Shown: positions 33,912 through 46,645, numbered from the stretch's first letter. The stretch: 64,000 nt of DNA from Tenodera sinensis (GCA_030765045.1 CM060962.1:259610647-259674646); one strand, 5' to 3'. The notes: a model not told the origin generated them from the letters alone. A program made the numbers and translations.

Positions 33912-34492
33912 CGAGAGTGAATCAAAAAGTAAGTTACACTGCTCGTCGCGAGAGCACGCTGTGTGTCGTGACCGTGACCAATATGTAGTAATCTACAGTA
34001 ACTGCTGACGCATCCGATAGGTGGTGTGGTGTAGTATGCCGTAGTGTTGTGTGTGCAGAGCGGGCCTAACTCAATGCGTCCAAATTGGAGGTGTTTCAAA
34101 TTGGAGGTGCGTGCAACGATCACATTTATATGGGCTAAAGGGCTCAGTTGCACGGACATTGGTCGTGAAATCACTGCTGTATATTGTAAGCCTGCAATTT
34201 CTCGCCACATCACCTCACCTCACACAGCCCACCAAATGTCAGACCTGTTACAGCGATTCAAGTGGGACGCAAGACAACATCCTGCATACAGTCCAGACTT
34301 GGTGCCATGCTATTATCATGTGTTCGTAAGATGAAAAACGATATTGGTGGACAACTATTCCGAAACAACAAGGAGGTGAAAGTAACTGTGTCCAGGTCGT
34401 TACATAGTGCTGGAGATGATCTCTACGCATCCGGAATCGATTTAATAAATGGCCATAACTTGGAAGTGTAACATACTTTTTGATTCGCCCTG
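33912..34492 (+). mobile_element. mariner element, internally deleted
   Basis: The left terminus CGAGAGTGAATCAAAAAGTA and the reverse complement of the right terminus CAGGGCGAATCAAAAAGTAT continue in parallel (...GTTACACT). TA dinucleotides flank both ends. At 581 bp it is under half of a full mariner (about 1.3 kb). Confidence 0.88.
34044..34470 (+). pseudogene. mariner transposase, internally deleted and frameshifted
   Basis: The N-terminal part reads FKLEVRATITFIWAKGLSCT and DIGREITAVYCKPAISRH, which is the helix-turn-helix region. It is joined directly to LQRFKWDARQHPAYSPDLVP with CYYHVFV, which contains the last catalytic Asp of the D34D triad (SPDLxPxDYHxF). The frame then shifts and continues as MKNDIGGQLFRNNKEVKVTV. 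The central region with the first two catalytic Asp residues is deleted, so the protein cannot be active. Confidence 0.85.
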
Positions 34493-34705
34493 TAAAACAG
34501 TTCATTTAATTTATTATATTTTAAGCACGAATTCAATTCACACAGAACTAAACAAAGGATTTTAACAATTACATTAAAGTATCAAATGTGCTTTAACACT
34601 TCTGAGAAATAGTAGAACTTGCTTGAACTTTGATGGAGTATTCAGTATAGTGGATAGATCTTCAGTCATTCTGTGGAGCAAACCGTTTGTAATCTGCGAA
34701 AATAT

Positions 34706-35291
34706 TGTGACGCCAGGCGCGGAGCAAAACAAAGGCATGTTGGGGCTAAGCTACTTCACACCACATACAAGGCCGGCGAGCAAACATAGGCACCCAAGGT
34801 CAGGCTGCCTCGCGCGATTGTTTGTGTATACGTGACTAACAATTGAGTGCTGGAACCAAAAGAGTCTTTGAGAAACATCTGGCTACCTTATCATCAGCGT
34901 GTTTGTTGAAGTTTGCGAAAGGCCCTTGTGACGCCATCCCAGCCTATATAAGGAGGCGAGGAAGTAGTAGAGTTACAGTTACAGACATGAGCCGTTCAGT
35001 GTGTCAGTGAGTTGGAGTCAGCTGTGTGTGTGTGGTACGTCGCGTCGACGTGAAGGATTTATCGAGTGTCAAGTGACTGTAACGTCGGAGTTGCTGCATG
35101 AGAGACAGGGTAAGAGAAGAAAGACAGTGAAAGGACTGAGTTAACTACAGAAGTAAACAGTTGTGAGTTGTGATATCACGAACGACTGTAGGCTGTGTTA
35201 ACAACAAGAAGAAAATCTGTATTTGTGCAAACGTTTAGCAGAAAATAAAGTGATAGAAAAGTAACCGGACTAATTTTGTCGTTTTGTCACA
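34706..35291 (+). mobile_element. solo LTR of an LTR retrotransposon
   Basis: The 586-bp segment starts TGTGACGCC and ends TTTTGTCACA, so it has the TG...CA ends and a 6-bp inverted repeat typical of an LTR. It is flanked by a 4-bp duplication, ATAT (34702-34705 and 35292-35295). Inside are a TATA-like CCTATATAAGG near 34950, a candidate start region rich in GAGT, and a poly(A) signal AATAAA near 35244. No internal gag-pol sequence is attached, so it is a solo LTR left by recombination. I infer a Gypsy-type element from the 4-bp duplication. Confidence 0.85.
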
Positions 35292-35900
35292 ATATTTTTA
35301 ATGGTAAGGTATGAGTTACAGAGTTCATAGTGAGGTGGGTTGTCCTTGGTGAAGATCTCGTATGAGTGGGCTAGTTCAGTGTGTCCAATTTGTAGTCTTG
35401 TTATACTTATTTGTTCTTTCCTCTTTGGGGAGAACATGGGGCAAGGGCAACTAATGCCAGCTTTCCATACCATGTGTAACTTTCCTGGTAGTGTTTGCTT
35501 CAATGTGTAGTTCCATCTTTCTCTGAATTGCCTGAGGAAGTGTTTTATGACTTCACATAGGGCACTGCGGGTTCTACCAGCTCTGTTAATTGAATTGCTG
35601 CTTTGGCTGTTCTGTCTGTTTCTTGGTTGCCTTTGATGATACAATGAAACTGAATCCAAGCAAAAATGTTGTTTGTAAGAGCTTGAAATTCCTGCAGTAA
35701 ATGTAGATCAGTCGAGCGGTCACTGACTTTGAAGAGTGCTTAGTAAATCAGAATGTATGAGTACGTTACTGTGGTTGGATTGAGTTATGCACATCACGGC
35801 TTGCTTAATGGCATGAAACTTGCAGGAAAATGTGGAGTAAGAGCCAGGAACCCAAGTGTCATTGTTCCAGCTCTTGCAACTGCTTCACATTTTACGACGC
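35292..35900 (-). pseudogene. LINE RNase H and C-terminal relic interrupted by the solo LTR
   Basis: Reading leftward: QAVMCITQSNHSNVLIHSDL with LSTLQ (RNase H beta-strand with the catalytic Asp in 'SDxxSxL'), then FAWIQFHCIIKGNQETDRTA with KAA ('WxPxHxGIxGNExADxxAK'), then ISITRLQIGHTELAHSY and PHYELCNSYLTIKNIV. The last block is the conserved 'RLRIGHTxLTHxY...PPxCxxCxxxLTVxHIL' tail of Jockey/I-group LINEs. At least two frame changes and stops are present. The relic ends at the solo LTR; plausible continuation (IFADYKRFAPQND) lies beyond the LTR near 34660-34700. Confidence 0.75.
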
Positions 35901-36437
35901 AATTCCACTAGTCTTATATTGTGTTTCAATTGAATGACACGACTCTCGACGACCACCGGGTCTGGTTTGTAGCAGCTATAGGCTGAATAACCTCGCAATG
36001 CAATAGCCTAGCTCACGCGCCTACGAAGAGTACTTGCATTTGCCGTCAGGTGTAGCGTTATTCGGCGTAGTCTGTAGGGAGAATAACTTAATGTGTCGGA
36101 GGTATCTGTTATGTAAGCGATAGTCTAGGTTGAACCTTAATTTGTTTCTTGTATACCACTGTTTAATAATATATTTTAAGTGATTTCCTGGTTAGGAAAA
36201 TGCTTATTTCAAGTCAAGGTTCAGTAATATGTCAGTTGGATAATGGAATACGATAAATTCATTCACTTTACTGTACGCATACCTCAAAACGGCGTGTGTT
36301 TGTTGTGTTAAGGTTTACTCCAGCGGAGTCACTTGTAGACCGCAGCTTGAATGTAAACAATTCTGTCGTCACTATTCTTAACAAATCCGCAATTAATAGG
36401 TTAATAGAATTGGTCAACGTCAGATAAAAAGAAATAT
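35901..36437. other. unassigned intergenic stretch
   Basis: No recognisable feature; slightly GC-richer around 35940-36080. Confidence 0.4.
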
Positions 36438-36734
36438 TTGCTAGCTAATAATTCTAAACGCGAGAAATTAGATGAGATAGGACTGTCGCATTACAAAGTA
36501 TTTTTGATAAAAGATTTGACTCTTCGCTCTTCAGATCTAAATCAATTTGATTTTAGTTTGTACAGAACGCTTAGTAAGGTGGATGTAACAGGTGTGAAAC
36601 CGATTCAAGAACTTAAGACAGTATCCGACGTGCATTTTCCAATATTTCGACTACAAGATTTGTCCAATTTGAACAGCTTCAAGGTTTGTATAGATGCAAG
36701 GTGCAATATTTTGAACACAGTTCAAATGATGTAA
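36438..36734 (+). pseudogene. possible DDE transposase C-terminal relic, mariner/IS630-like
   Basis: LTLRSSDLNQFDFSLYRTLS resembles 'RSPDLTPLDFFLWGxLK', the last catalytic Asp block of a Tc1/mariner-superfamily group. NSFKVCIDARCNILNTVQ resembles its C-terminal 'RRxxxCIxAxGxHFEHL'. The match is weak residue by residue, with Asp retained. No terminal repeats were found. It could be coincidence. Confidence 0.4.
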
Positions 36735-37012
36735 GATGAGAATAACACATTCATATATTTTTCACATCGTTGAGAAACGGTAGGCCGGTTCAAAAACAAC
36801 ATTATTTCCAATGTACACCGTACCAAACAACGTCAGATTGAGCTGCAAATGCCGTTACCCTCCGTAACTGTGTGACCCAGGTTACCACGGGATGAAGCCA
36901 TTCAGCTCTTTACCTGTGAGACATGGTATCCGATGTATAGCTATAGGTATGCATGCTACAACGGAGCGTCCTTAGACCTACATACATAGATACATTGTGG
37001 CTAACATACACA

Positions 37013-37440
37013 GGAGGAAGGGATGAAATGAAGGCAGTACAGGAGGCTACAAGCCGCAGGCAGACAGACCACAGAGATGCGCAGAAGTCCCTGATAGTTC
37101 CAGGCTCGAGGACCAGTCACACTGCTGAATTTGCCTAGGGAGGGTAATTAACAATCTGTCCACCCAGTAGCTCTGGGTTGTCCGTGGGGAGTGCTCTTTC
37201 CTTTGAGCAAGTATCCGGTACCGGTATAAACCACGACACACGTGAGAGATGTGAAGAAAGCAAGATAAAAGGGAACTGATGGAATGGAAATCATGGTAGA
37301 TGAGAAATTATCCCAGTCTTTACCAGGAAAATCCATAAAAAATCGCGATTGGTGTGGGTGGTCGACGGAAATCGAACCTGGGACCTCTCGACTACAAACC
37401 TCACACGTTAGCACAGAGCCATCTCTCTTGGTCAGGAGCT
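37013..37440 (-). mobile_element. tRNA-derived SINE, family G, copy 2
   Basis: In reverse complement the head 'TCTGTGCTAACGTGTGAGGT' and B box CAGGTTCGATTTCC are followed by 'TTCTGCGCATCTCTGTGGTC' and 'CATTTCATCCCTTCCTCCTG'. This is the same order as the copy at 32655-33090. Confidence 0.75.
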
Positions 37441-38429
37441 TGGTGTACACATTAAAATTGTGAAAATTAACCAAATGTAAGGAAAAAAATAATTTACTTC
37501 TTGATTGTTTTCTCAACAATATCTGTTAATGATTTATTTCAATGCAACAGAATAATTCTATTCTATGAGTATGTCTTAAATGTGTTGGGCATTACACATT
37601 CAGTTCTATATTCACAGAAACTCAATAGGAAGCATGTCATAAATTAACAACGTGACCAGACTTCCTCAGCGAATTTAACGTACCCATAGTTTTATTTTCC
37701 AAATCTTGCAGCTTTTATCTAAATGTTTTCGACCGTCTTACTGCTGCTCTAGTAGTATTATAAGTGTTTTAAAACTTTATACATATATCTTTAGTAGCTA
37801 ATTATAAAACAGTTTTATTTTAGTTTTATTATATCTACTAATTATTCGGGTGTGGGATGTGTTGTAGAAATGGTAACTATGAAAAATAAAAATATTACTA
37901 CATTATGTAAATACAAATACACATATGCGGTGTATACAATTTGTTTACTCTTCTGGTTGTTTCAGAAAGGTCAAACTTCTACCAATCCTCATGTTGCATA
38001 CCAACATGTATGCAACTTTTAAAGCACAAAACTGTTATAAATATCAAAGTCGAATAAAACGTATTGGAATAAGGTCAGCCCTGCAGGCCACGTGTTTTTT
38101 TTTCTTTTTTTAAATAATATATTTAAGTGGTTGCGCGTTGCAACTCTAAGGGCGTCTAAAAGAAAAAGCCATTATGTAGTGGAAGCTAAACGTTTTAAGT
38201 ATTTTTGTGAATCAAAATAATTTAATTTCTTTTAAAATTTTGAAAAAATTTTAGTCATAACGGGGGCACATTAGCTTCAGAGAGTGAATTACGAGCGATG
38301 CCACATTTCATTCATAGTTTCATAAAAATGAAACTCAAAGTCAAGTATTTTTACTTTAATAGCAGTTCATGTTCCCTGAGAACGAAACCGACCTTTTTGT
38401 GCCACAGTTCAAGGTAATTGTAATAATTT
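37441..38429. other. unassigned AT-rich stretch
   Basis: No recognisable feature. Confidence 0.4.
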
Positions 38430-38560
38430 TATGATGCATATCCTCAAATTGAACTTTAAATGTTCCTCAGTCATAGTGGATCTATATTTCGATGTGATAT
38501 ATTTCATTATTGAGAACGTCTTCACAGATAGATGATGTGAACAGCGGTATTAGTCCTTGG
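38430..38560 (-). pseudogene. hAT dimerisation-domain relic
   Basis: Minus-strand translation gives VKTFSIMKYITSKYRSTMTE followed by EHLKFNLRICI. This matches the hAT C-terminal pattern 'ERxFSxMKxIKSKxRSxLTDEHLxxxLRI'. Upstream and downstream frames are broken and no termini were found. It is a second, independent hAT relic beside those at 7-9.7 kb. Confidence 0.7.
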
Positions 38561-39969
38561 ACAAAGCGTTTCAAATGAAGAAATTTGGCCTCCAGCACAG
38601 TTGTAAAAATCAATGAAATTAACTTCCTAGTATTTGTACTTTATTAGGTCGTTATATTGATATATCAATTGGAAATATGAATGCTTAATGTTATTTAATG
38701 GTTAGAATTTTGAGACTAAGTCAACGTATTATAGGCGAGCCGCTTCCTTTTAAATGGGGCTATGCAAAAGTGATTCACGGCCTTAGTTTGGCAAAACTTG
38801 CAACAAACCATACAAAAGGCTTTATATTTGAAGTATTTAAACTTAATGCTTAGTTCATTTTTTCATTTATCCTGTGACTAGAACTGTGGCTTATAAAGAG
38901 CATGAAGCTCTATTACAGCATTATTTTTCTGCTAAGGTGTTGAAATCCTCCATTAAACACAAGAGAAATCTTTCTCTCGGATGAGAGAGCCGTTGATAAA
39001 TGTGTATCATAATTAGCCGTTTTCCCTAATTTCTCCAATAGCAGTATTATATCCATTCAGCGATGACATACCAGAACGTTACAAGCATTTTCTAAATCCG
39101 TGAATGAATGTGTGTGGAGATGCAATGAAAAATATGTAACCGTGGTTATTTATGAGATTAATAACATTAATAACATAAAATCGAGTTATTAGGAGTGTAG
39201 TTGTTTTGCCCTGGTGATGAATGATGCCAATTGTTACTGCTTTCGTGATCATTTGCTACTTCCTTACTCAGTATCACTGGAGGCTGTAATGGCAGTGACC
39301 TCAGGCGATGGCTTCAGTTCAATAAAGTAACATAGAACTGTGTCATATTATCAATATAAAATGAGAACTAGTAATTTCGCAACGACACACGCATTCGTAG
39401 CCTGGATAGCAGTAGCAGTAGCAGCGGCATATCTGAAACATTCACAGAAGAATATTATTCCGAGCGGATATCGAGGTATAAGAGCACTGATGCCCAAATT
39501 AATGTGAAAGAGAGGATGGCGGATTCTCCTCCACCTAGTTTATTCATGGGACTCAAAAAAAAACCTTTGTAATACTTGGTCATCTGGATGAGTGAAGGAG
39601 AAATGCTTTATGCACAAAACGAAGGAGCTGGGGTCGAGCGACAAGGTGACGTCATTACCTATTAACATACATGGTTGGGTATCGATGGATAGCACATATC
39701 TGTGTCATTTAGTACCTGGTGCGGTTTTATGTGGCAGCATATGAAAGTAGTTACACAAAAACAGCTAGTGCAATGTAAATGAAGGCATTCCTCGATATTT
39801 TTCAACGTAAACCTTAACACAAAAACGTATTCTATTTCCCGTTTTGACAAGTTATCCTTTCTCTTTAATCATATTTAAAATTAACCAGTGAAATCATTCC
39901 AATTGTGTTGCTTATGCTGCCCTTATAACTATCCAAAGGTGGAATGTATGAACTAAGAGTACTTAAAGG
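38561..39969. other. unassigned intergenic stretch
   Basis: No recognisable coding frame or repeat. Confidence 0.4.
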
Positions 39970-40400
39970 CCCAATTATTATTTCTGCAAAAATTATGCAT
40001 GTAGATAACTGCAAAAGGACAGGCTAACGACATTTTTTTTTCAAAATGAAGGCCATTTTGTACTTATTATTGCAGAACGACAAATTCTATCTTAACAGAA
40101 GCACTAAACATACATTTAGACAAATTGAAAGCTAATGCTTTTGAAATAAGATACAAGAGCAGGAAAGAAAATTAGTTGAAACATGTTACAACGTCCGTTT
40201 GCTAAATCCTCTGGGGCAAATTGGCACGAATAGTTTTAGTCACTGTCACCAGTGATACAATTATGACGCACAAAAATAAGGGTCATTTCCGGTCTCTACA
40301 CATTTAACATGGTGCCAGTTCACAGAATTGAAGCACCGCACACAGTTCTCGCTTTCTTTATACATTTCTTGGGACTCCTTGTAGGTATTCTCTTTCTCCT
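39970..40400 (-). pseudogene. pogo-like transposon relic, copy 2
   Basis: The minus strand gives NCVRCFNSVNWHHVKCVETG then NDPYF, followed by a frame change and the CHNC-type end. Its 3' flank ('TCTTGTATCTTATTTC' and 'ATGGCCTTCATTTTGA') matches that of copy 1 near 31095-31200. The conserved CVETGNDPYF string in both copies shows common descent. Both are decayed. Confidence 0.55.
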
Positions 40401-43400
40401 AGGAAAGTTTCCCCTAACTTACCAGGCTTCCGCAGATGCTGCTGCCATTTACTTTTCAGCGTCGGTAGTTTTCCCAACTTTTAGATTACTTGTACATTCA
40501 GAAATGTTATAAAATCAGATTTTCTGCATTTCCTTTCGATTCCTTGTTTACTTTAATATCCAGGGAAGATGGTGGGGCAATAAAAGTAAGCAATAAAACT
40601 GAAGTTGTAAACATATTAACAAATTTGCAACCTATAAAACACTTCGTATCTGAAAATAATTATAATCTACACTACATATGGGATGAAATTATCTAAAATA
40701 AATAAATGTTTATATCAGTGTAAATCACTATATGTACCATACAAACGATTTTTCAGTATAGCTAAGGGAAGTGCAAAAGCTACGCTTACGTACCAAAGAC
40801 TCGACCAAATCATACACATGCCCCTCTATCATCGATGCCAAGTATGGATACACGCATCTTACTCGCCTGAACTCAGAACACTTTCTGCATTAATTACGCG
40901 CGGATTTATGCTTAAAAATGATAGCTGTCAATCTCAAAATTAGACAAACTATTTTATGATCATAAGTATATAGAAATCCTGTCCCTACGTAACTTAAAAC
41001 ACGAGCTATGTATTCTCTAATGTCTAATGGATATCATCACTCAACATTCATTCAGCTCACATAAGCGTTTAAAATATCACCATTTCTTCCTCACATGGTT
41101 TATCTCTAAAATAAACATACATAGTACATACGATGAAAATATTAACCAGGCAGTTTGAAAAGGGATGAGCAAGTGTTCAGTTCGTTTTCAGGGTATCAGT
41201 GTGTTATTTTGTTACTAAAGTGAACGGGCATGTGTTAAGCCATGCTTCATACTACAGCTGAAATATTATTAGCACATTAACTAAATGATTGTAGTTCTAT
41301 TTTCCCCGGTTTTTGTGATACAAGTGTGTAGACATGTCGATCGAAGTTGGGACAAATTATTTTTCTATTAGTAAACGTGAAGTGATTCATTCACAGGGCA
41401 GAAAAATTGTAGGTAGGAATGTATACAAGTTAAAAAGAAAAGAAAACCTCTCCAATACAGAGTATAGGGGAACTGTAGGTTTTCTAAAACCCAGGGATTG
41501 ACTTTTGGAGGTTTATGATGCAGACAGCATACAAACAGTGTCGCAGATTTGTAGTGAAGTAACTCCATCCAAACAAAGTGAGCCTGTATTTCAATATCCG
41601 GTGAAACCCACAAGGTTACAAAGCGAGTTCCTGGTTTGCGCGATACTGAAAGAAAACACGTCTCCTAAGTTAACAACAGTTAACGTTCTAATGTTTTAAG
41701 GAGATTTAAATGTATTGCTTTTAATTATGGCAACACCGCTGCGCGCGAGCACTGGCCAGCGTTCCTAAGCCATCAAGTTTTACACTTTCTCTAGTAATCC
41801 TTCAATAACTGTGAGAGCCATTGTTTTAATAAATGAAAGGTTTAATTTATACTTTCTGCAAAGCGATACAAGCAAGTATGCGGTAGTTCCCCTGGCTCCA
41901 ATTAGCAAGTCAACTCAATTAAAGCAATATTATAGGTATTCATTTACTGTAAAAGCTGAAAATATTGAGTAGTCCGTCATCATTTTTCGTACAAGTTTAT
42001 AAGCTACATAGTTCACACCACAACTATTGAAATATATTAACATGTTTTATATAACTTGGCTGCAACACCCAATTATAGGCATTTGTCTAATCGCTATTGC
42101 CCCTTGGGATTTTACATCTGCAAGTGTATTTATGGCATAGAATTAATATGATAAGGGTTCATTCGTTGAGAGGTTCCTTAGACTGGCAACAATGGATACT
42201 TGAATGCAAATTATCTAGAAAGGTGCTGCAGTTGTGGTAAAACCGAAAACCTTATAGTTGGACCTCCATCTTAGTAACTGGAGATCCATACACAGGTTTT
42301 TCTGGAGTTTCTTTCTAACTATATCAATGAGCTGCCAAAGGAAGTGAAAATACTCAGACTCCTATTCCACTTTGCACGCTAATGAATTTGATGAGCCATC
42401 TTCTATACTATATAGCTTCATATAATCCCATATAAATGATATTATTCATATAAAAACTCATTGTTCTATTCAAGTTCATTACCGTACTTTCAACCAAAGT
42501 AACACACACTTGGTTGCCTCCATTATACGAAAAAAGGAAACTGTTCCCTTGGCATAAGTCGGTTACCGCACCTGGGAAGACCTAAGTATGTAACAATGAA
42601 TATTTTGAGGAAGCTGATGTTACAAAGAAGTTTTATATAAATTGTTAATTGAACGAGCTATACAATTTTGGTGCATTAAGCTCTTCTCTATTTCTTAAGA
42701 ATTCCCGGTTACACAAAACATACAAATTTCGTTTTCAAGGAAGAGGATTTTACAGCGTATGGACAAAAAACTCATCAGGCGATGAGTGCATGCATTTTAT
42801 TAGTAGTGCGGACATCTTAAATATATCGTATGTTAATTAGAATAACTGTAGACATTTTTGAGAAGTGAGAAACAGTAAACATTTCATCCAGCTAAAGGGT
42901 AGTTCAGAGTGCAGAATTTGCTTGAAACTGTTTTCACTTCATTCTGAAAAAGTTTCTCCTACAAATGACATGACATTTGGTGTTTATCCGACTTTCCGGT
43001 TTTATACCTACGAACAAACACATAAAACTTTTCCCAAAAGTACTCTTTCTGGTTTCACTGGACCTCAGTAGTGCATTTGAGCGTTCGAACCTGAATATCA
43101 TCTCTTCTGAACACTGCTGGACAAATTTGTTTTCATTAGATCCTCATTCGGTCGCAACAGTGAGTCGTGGAGGACGATTTGGTGTTTTATTGCCTGTGTT
43201 TTGTTATACCTAGGTATAACCGTTATTTCAAACCAGTGTGTTTTAAGCTTGACGAAGCATGATTATCAAATGCCAGTTGAAATCAAATAGCGCGCATTTG
43301 TTGCAAATTGACTACTTTATTCACGTTCTGTTGGACGATTCAAGGTTGTAATTACCCTTATAACCACTGCAGTCGTGAATGTGTCCCCTTTTAGAGTATT

Positions 43401-43589
43401 TTGTTGCACTGTTCCGTGAAAAGCTTTTAAATAGAAGTGAATGCACAGAGGTTGCATCGCGTCTAGCCAATGATGCAGCAATTGCAAAACAAGAAATGTG
43501 ATGTGTTACATTCATATTCATTTCTCTGTTTACTGTCGTTTATTTCTGTGTAATATGTAAACTATTCACACGAACTCTTATTCTTATAA
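40401..43589. other. unassigned intergenic stretch with one segment repeated at 60494
   Basis: Several chance frames of 60-86 codons lie here without recognisable similarity. The segment 41938-42006 recurs at 60494-60562. Confidence 0.4.
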
Positions 43590-44190
43590 TTTTTTTAATT
43601 AATATAAACATTTGCAGAAATAGTTACATTGTACATTTCGTTGTAGGTGCACAGGGGTACAGAAATATATATGACATTTTAAATTTGGTATTATTTGCAT
43701 GAATCAGCGAGGGACATTTGTACAGAACCGGTGCTTTAAAATGACAAAGTATTGGAAAACTCAAACCAATATCTCGGAAATGGTTGATGTCGCAAAAATT
43801 GAATTTATATTTTAAATAGATTATGTGCCTTAAATGGATCTACATATTTTGTGAATTGTGCTTTTGTTTCTCTTAAGCTTTACCAGTTGTAAAAATTATA
43901 CAGAACTCCTATCGAATGAACAGGACCTGCTGGATATTCATAGAAAATTCGGCATATACATGTTGTCATGTTAATGTTTTCAATAGATACATTACATTTT
44001 AATAAAACTGTATGGAGCTATTTTTGAGAAAATAAAAAAACTTTGTTCATAGAAATGGATGTTTAGGATGGGGGAATTTCTTGAAAAATCTTCCTGTCAC
44101 CTCTTTGGAAGATACTAAACTGAAATGCAAATCGTGTGTTCATCTGTCATTTCGTTTTAAGCTGTGCAACGCGCGCGCGCAGACCTCAGC
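43590..44190 (-). repeat. repeat family R, nearly full copy
   Basis: 'AATATAAACATTTGCAGAAA', 'TGTAGGTGCACAGGGG' and 'GGAAGATACTAAACTGAAAT' follow the R order in reverse. Confidence 0.6.
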
Positions 44191-44559
44191 TGTTACCATG
44201 AGATGAGGGATATTAAGTTAGTGTAACTTGTTTATTTGAGTTAAGGCTCAGCTGTTCATCACTCGTTGTTTGCCTACATTATCTCTTATTTCTGTTATTT
44301 TGTTTCATTTCTATCTTCTCCATATCTGTTTAGAATACTAATCTGAAGTTAAAGATACAATAGATGTATTAATTCCGGAAGGTAGATAACTGTGAGATTA
44401 GATATGGTTCTTGAATTTATATTTCCCTTTGAAAAATATTCTCATTTTTATTTTTGCTTTGTCACCAATTTGTACAGCTTACCATAGCAATGCACACCTA
44501 TAATTAGCCACGTTCCAAATGTATGAAGGCATAAAGCACCAGATCTATTGGCACTTTGC

Positions 44560-45200
44560 TCTACAATAGCATTGTGCTGCATATTGTATTCCACCCAAGA
44601 TTTCGATGCGAGGTTTCATATGAAAAGCATATTTTGAGGCCTAACTTCAACCCTAAGAAAGTCATTTTTTTAAACGGGTACATATGTGTGTGTCTGCGAA
44701 AAGCATATCTCAAAACATAATATCGTATTAATCCCAGAATGAATATTAAGTTCGATATCTTCCAAAGCCGCGACACAAGAGTTTTCAGGTAATTCCTCCT
44801 GCCCTAAGCCCTAAAATATTCTTTAAATGGAAATATTTTACATTACAAATGAAATGAATGTCTCGAGTTTTCTGAGAATAGCAGGTGACGTGCTCTTCAT
44901 TTGCAAGGAAGTTTGTATAATTAATAAAATATAATTATAAACTGAAACTTAGCACACAAAAAATGTAGTTTTCTTTAAGACCCAATTTATTTAAAATTAC
45001 TTTTTCTACGGTATCAGCTGTATACGTGATTATCCTAGATTATTCGCTTGAATGTTTTAGTATTTCATCATGTTTTTAATGTGATTTAGTTGTTAACGTG
45101 ATGTAATCTGAAATAATATGGAATTTCAAGGCCAGCCATAAGGACATCTGATCGATTCAGCTTTCCGTATTTCCCTTGAACCTGAAAGGAAATGTGTAAT
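44560..45200 (+). repeat. repeat family R, nearly full copy
   Basis: It starts around 'TGTATTCCACCCAAGATTTC' and passes 'AGCATATTTTGAGGCCTA' and 'AGCATATCTCAAAACATAAT' in R order. With the minus-strand copy at 43590-44190 it forms an inverted pair about 370 bp apart. Confidence 0.6.
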
Positions 45201-45287
45201 GCAACTACAGAAGGTCTATTTCGATTAGCATGATGCAAGTAGAAAAGCTTTCGTTGGAATACTTTTCAGCATCTTCGACAAGCTCGG

Positions 45288-45524
45288 GGGCGCCGTGGCC
45301 GAGCGGTTAGTGCGCTCGCCTACCACCTAGGCGGCCCGGGTTCGATCCCAGGGACCCGCATGTGGTATTCGTGGTGGACGAAGCGGCGTCAGGGCGGGTT
45401 TTCTCCGGGTACTCCGGTTTCCCCCGCCATCTCATTCCACCGGTGCTCCATCTTCATGTATCATCAGTGTCACCGCCTGTGGTGCCGTAGTAGTAAAAGC
45501 GGGCGTTAAACACTACAACAACAA
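45288..45524 (+). mobile_element. tRNA-derived SINE, family A, full-length, with 12-bp target duplication
   Basis: The head 'CCGTGGCCGAGCGGTTAGTG' carries an A box (TGGCCGAGCGG) and the B box GGTTCGATCCC is at 45339-45349. The head resembles a Leu/Ser-type tRNA. The body includes 'CTCCGGTTTCCCCCGCCATC' and the tail ends in ACAACAACAA. A perfect 12-bp repeat, CGACAAGCTCGG, at 45276-45287 and 45525-45536 delimits a 237-bp insertion. This is the clearest SINE in the window and defines the family. Confidence 0.95.
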
Positions 45525-45536
45525 CGACAAGCTCGG

Positions 45537-46645
45537 TGTGTTTAATCTTCCATGTTGTCGTTGTGACAGTTCGTACAGAGGAGTCCGGTTTAGGAGGTTG
45601 TTAGACTGGTTGGGGAAGGATCTGTAAAGTCCAGCGTCTATGTACAGTTGGTGTGGCGATATTCGAATGAAGGATGGCATTACGGATGTACAAAGGGCGC
45701 CAAAGAAAATATCACTGCGCCTAGCGTCTATGACACATGTATCGTTACATGACGCGGTGGTTATTTCATTGGTTCCTTTAGGCCACAGTGCAAGTAGCAG
45801 CCACTCCATCTGGTGAATAATTACATCAATTACACAACAAAGATTACAAAACAGTGTAGACGCGAAATATATCTTTACGCTGTCCATCACATTGGCTAAA
45901 AAAGAAAGAGGTAGTGAGTGCATTCAGCTTGTTATATAAACCTCTTCTCATGATTGGTAGCCATACCTTATCGGCTAGTGCACGGCACGCCTTTGAAGGG
46001 GTTAAACTCTAAGGGCAAAACTTGAGCGGTCAGGTTAGCGAAACGTATAATGTGTATGTATGAGAAGATTTTTAGGGCGAGCAAATTAAAGTTTGAATAG
46101 TATTAATTACATACATAGTAAAGCAGCACTTTATAAGTAAAAACTAAACAGAATTGTATTTTCACAGTGATATTAATGCTTCTTGCTGCATAGAAATAAA
46201 AACACAAACAAACAAAAAATAAACAAACAGCTAGAAAACGAATAAGGTAGCATGTTTTTCTTCTAATTCAAACTATAATTGAATAATTTACCTTTACTAA
46301 CCTATTACTGATCATAGAAATACAAGAGGAATATAGACAAGAATATGGCACTATTTTATTGCCATAATATATGTCATCTTAATGTAAACCATATGCAGTT
46401 TCTAAACATGATTAGCCAATTATAACAAAGGAGTAATATATTTAATCATAGAGATATTTATTCTCACAAATGTATCACATAAATCATAAATCACTGTATA
46501 AAAACGTACATAATATTATATTCCTTCAGTTCCACTCAATATTGCTGTTTCCATTTGGTTTCAATTAGATGTTTTAAGCACTTATATAATACCTACAACA
46601 CATTTTCCTCTCCAGCATACATATGTAACAAGTTTTGTGAGTGTG

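Noticed and set aside
45303..45360. Possible true tRNA-Leu or tRNA-Ser gene
   Set aside because: It has good A and B boxes, but the acceptor stem does not close, a SINE body and tail follow, and a 12-bp target duplication encloses the whole.
45513..45923. 136-codon minus-strand frame as a gene
   Set aside because: It ends inside the SINE-A tail and target duplication and matches no family I know.
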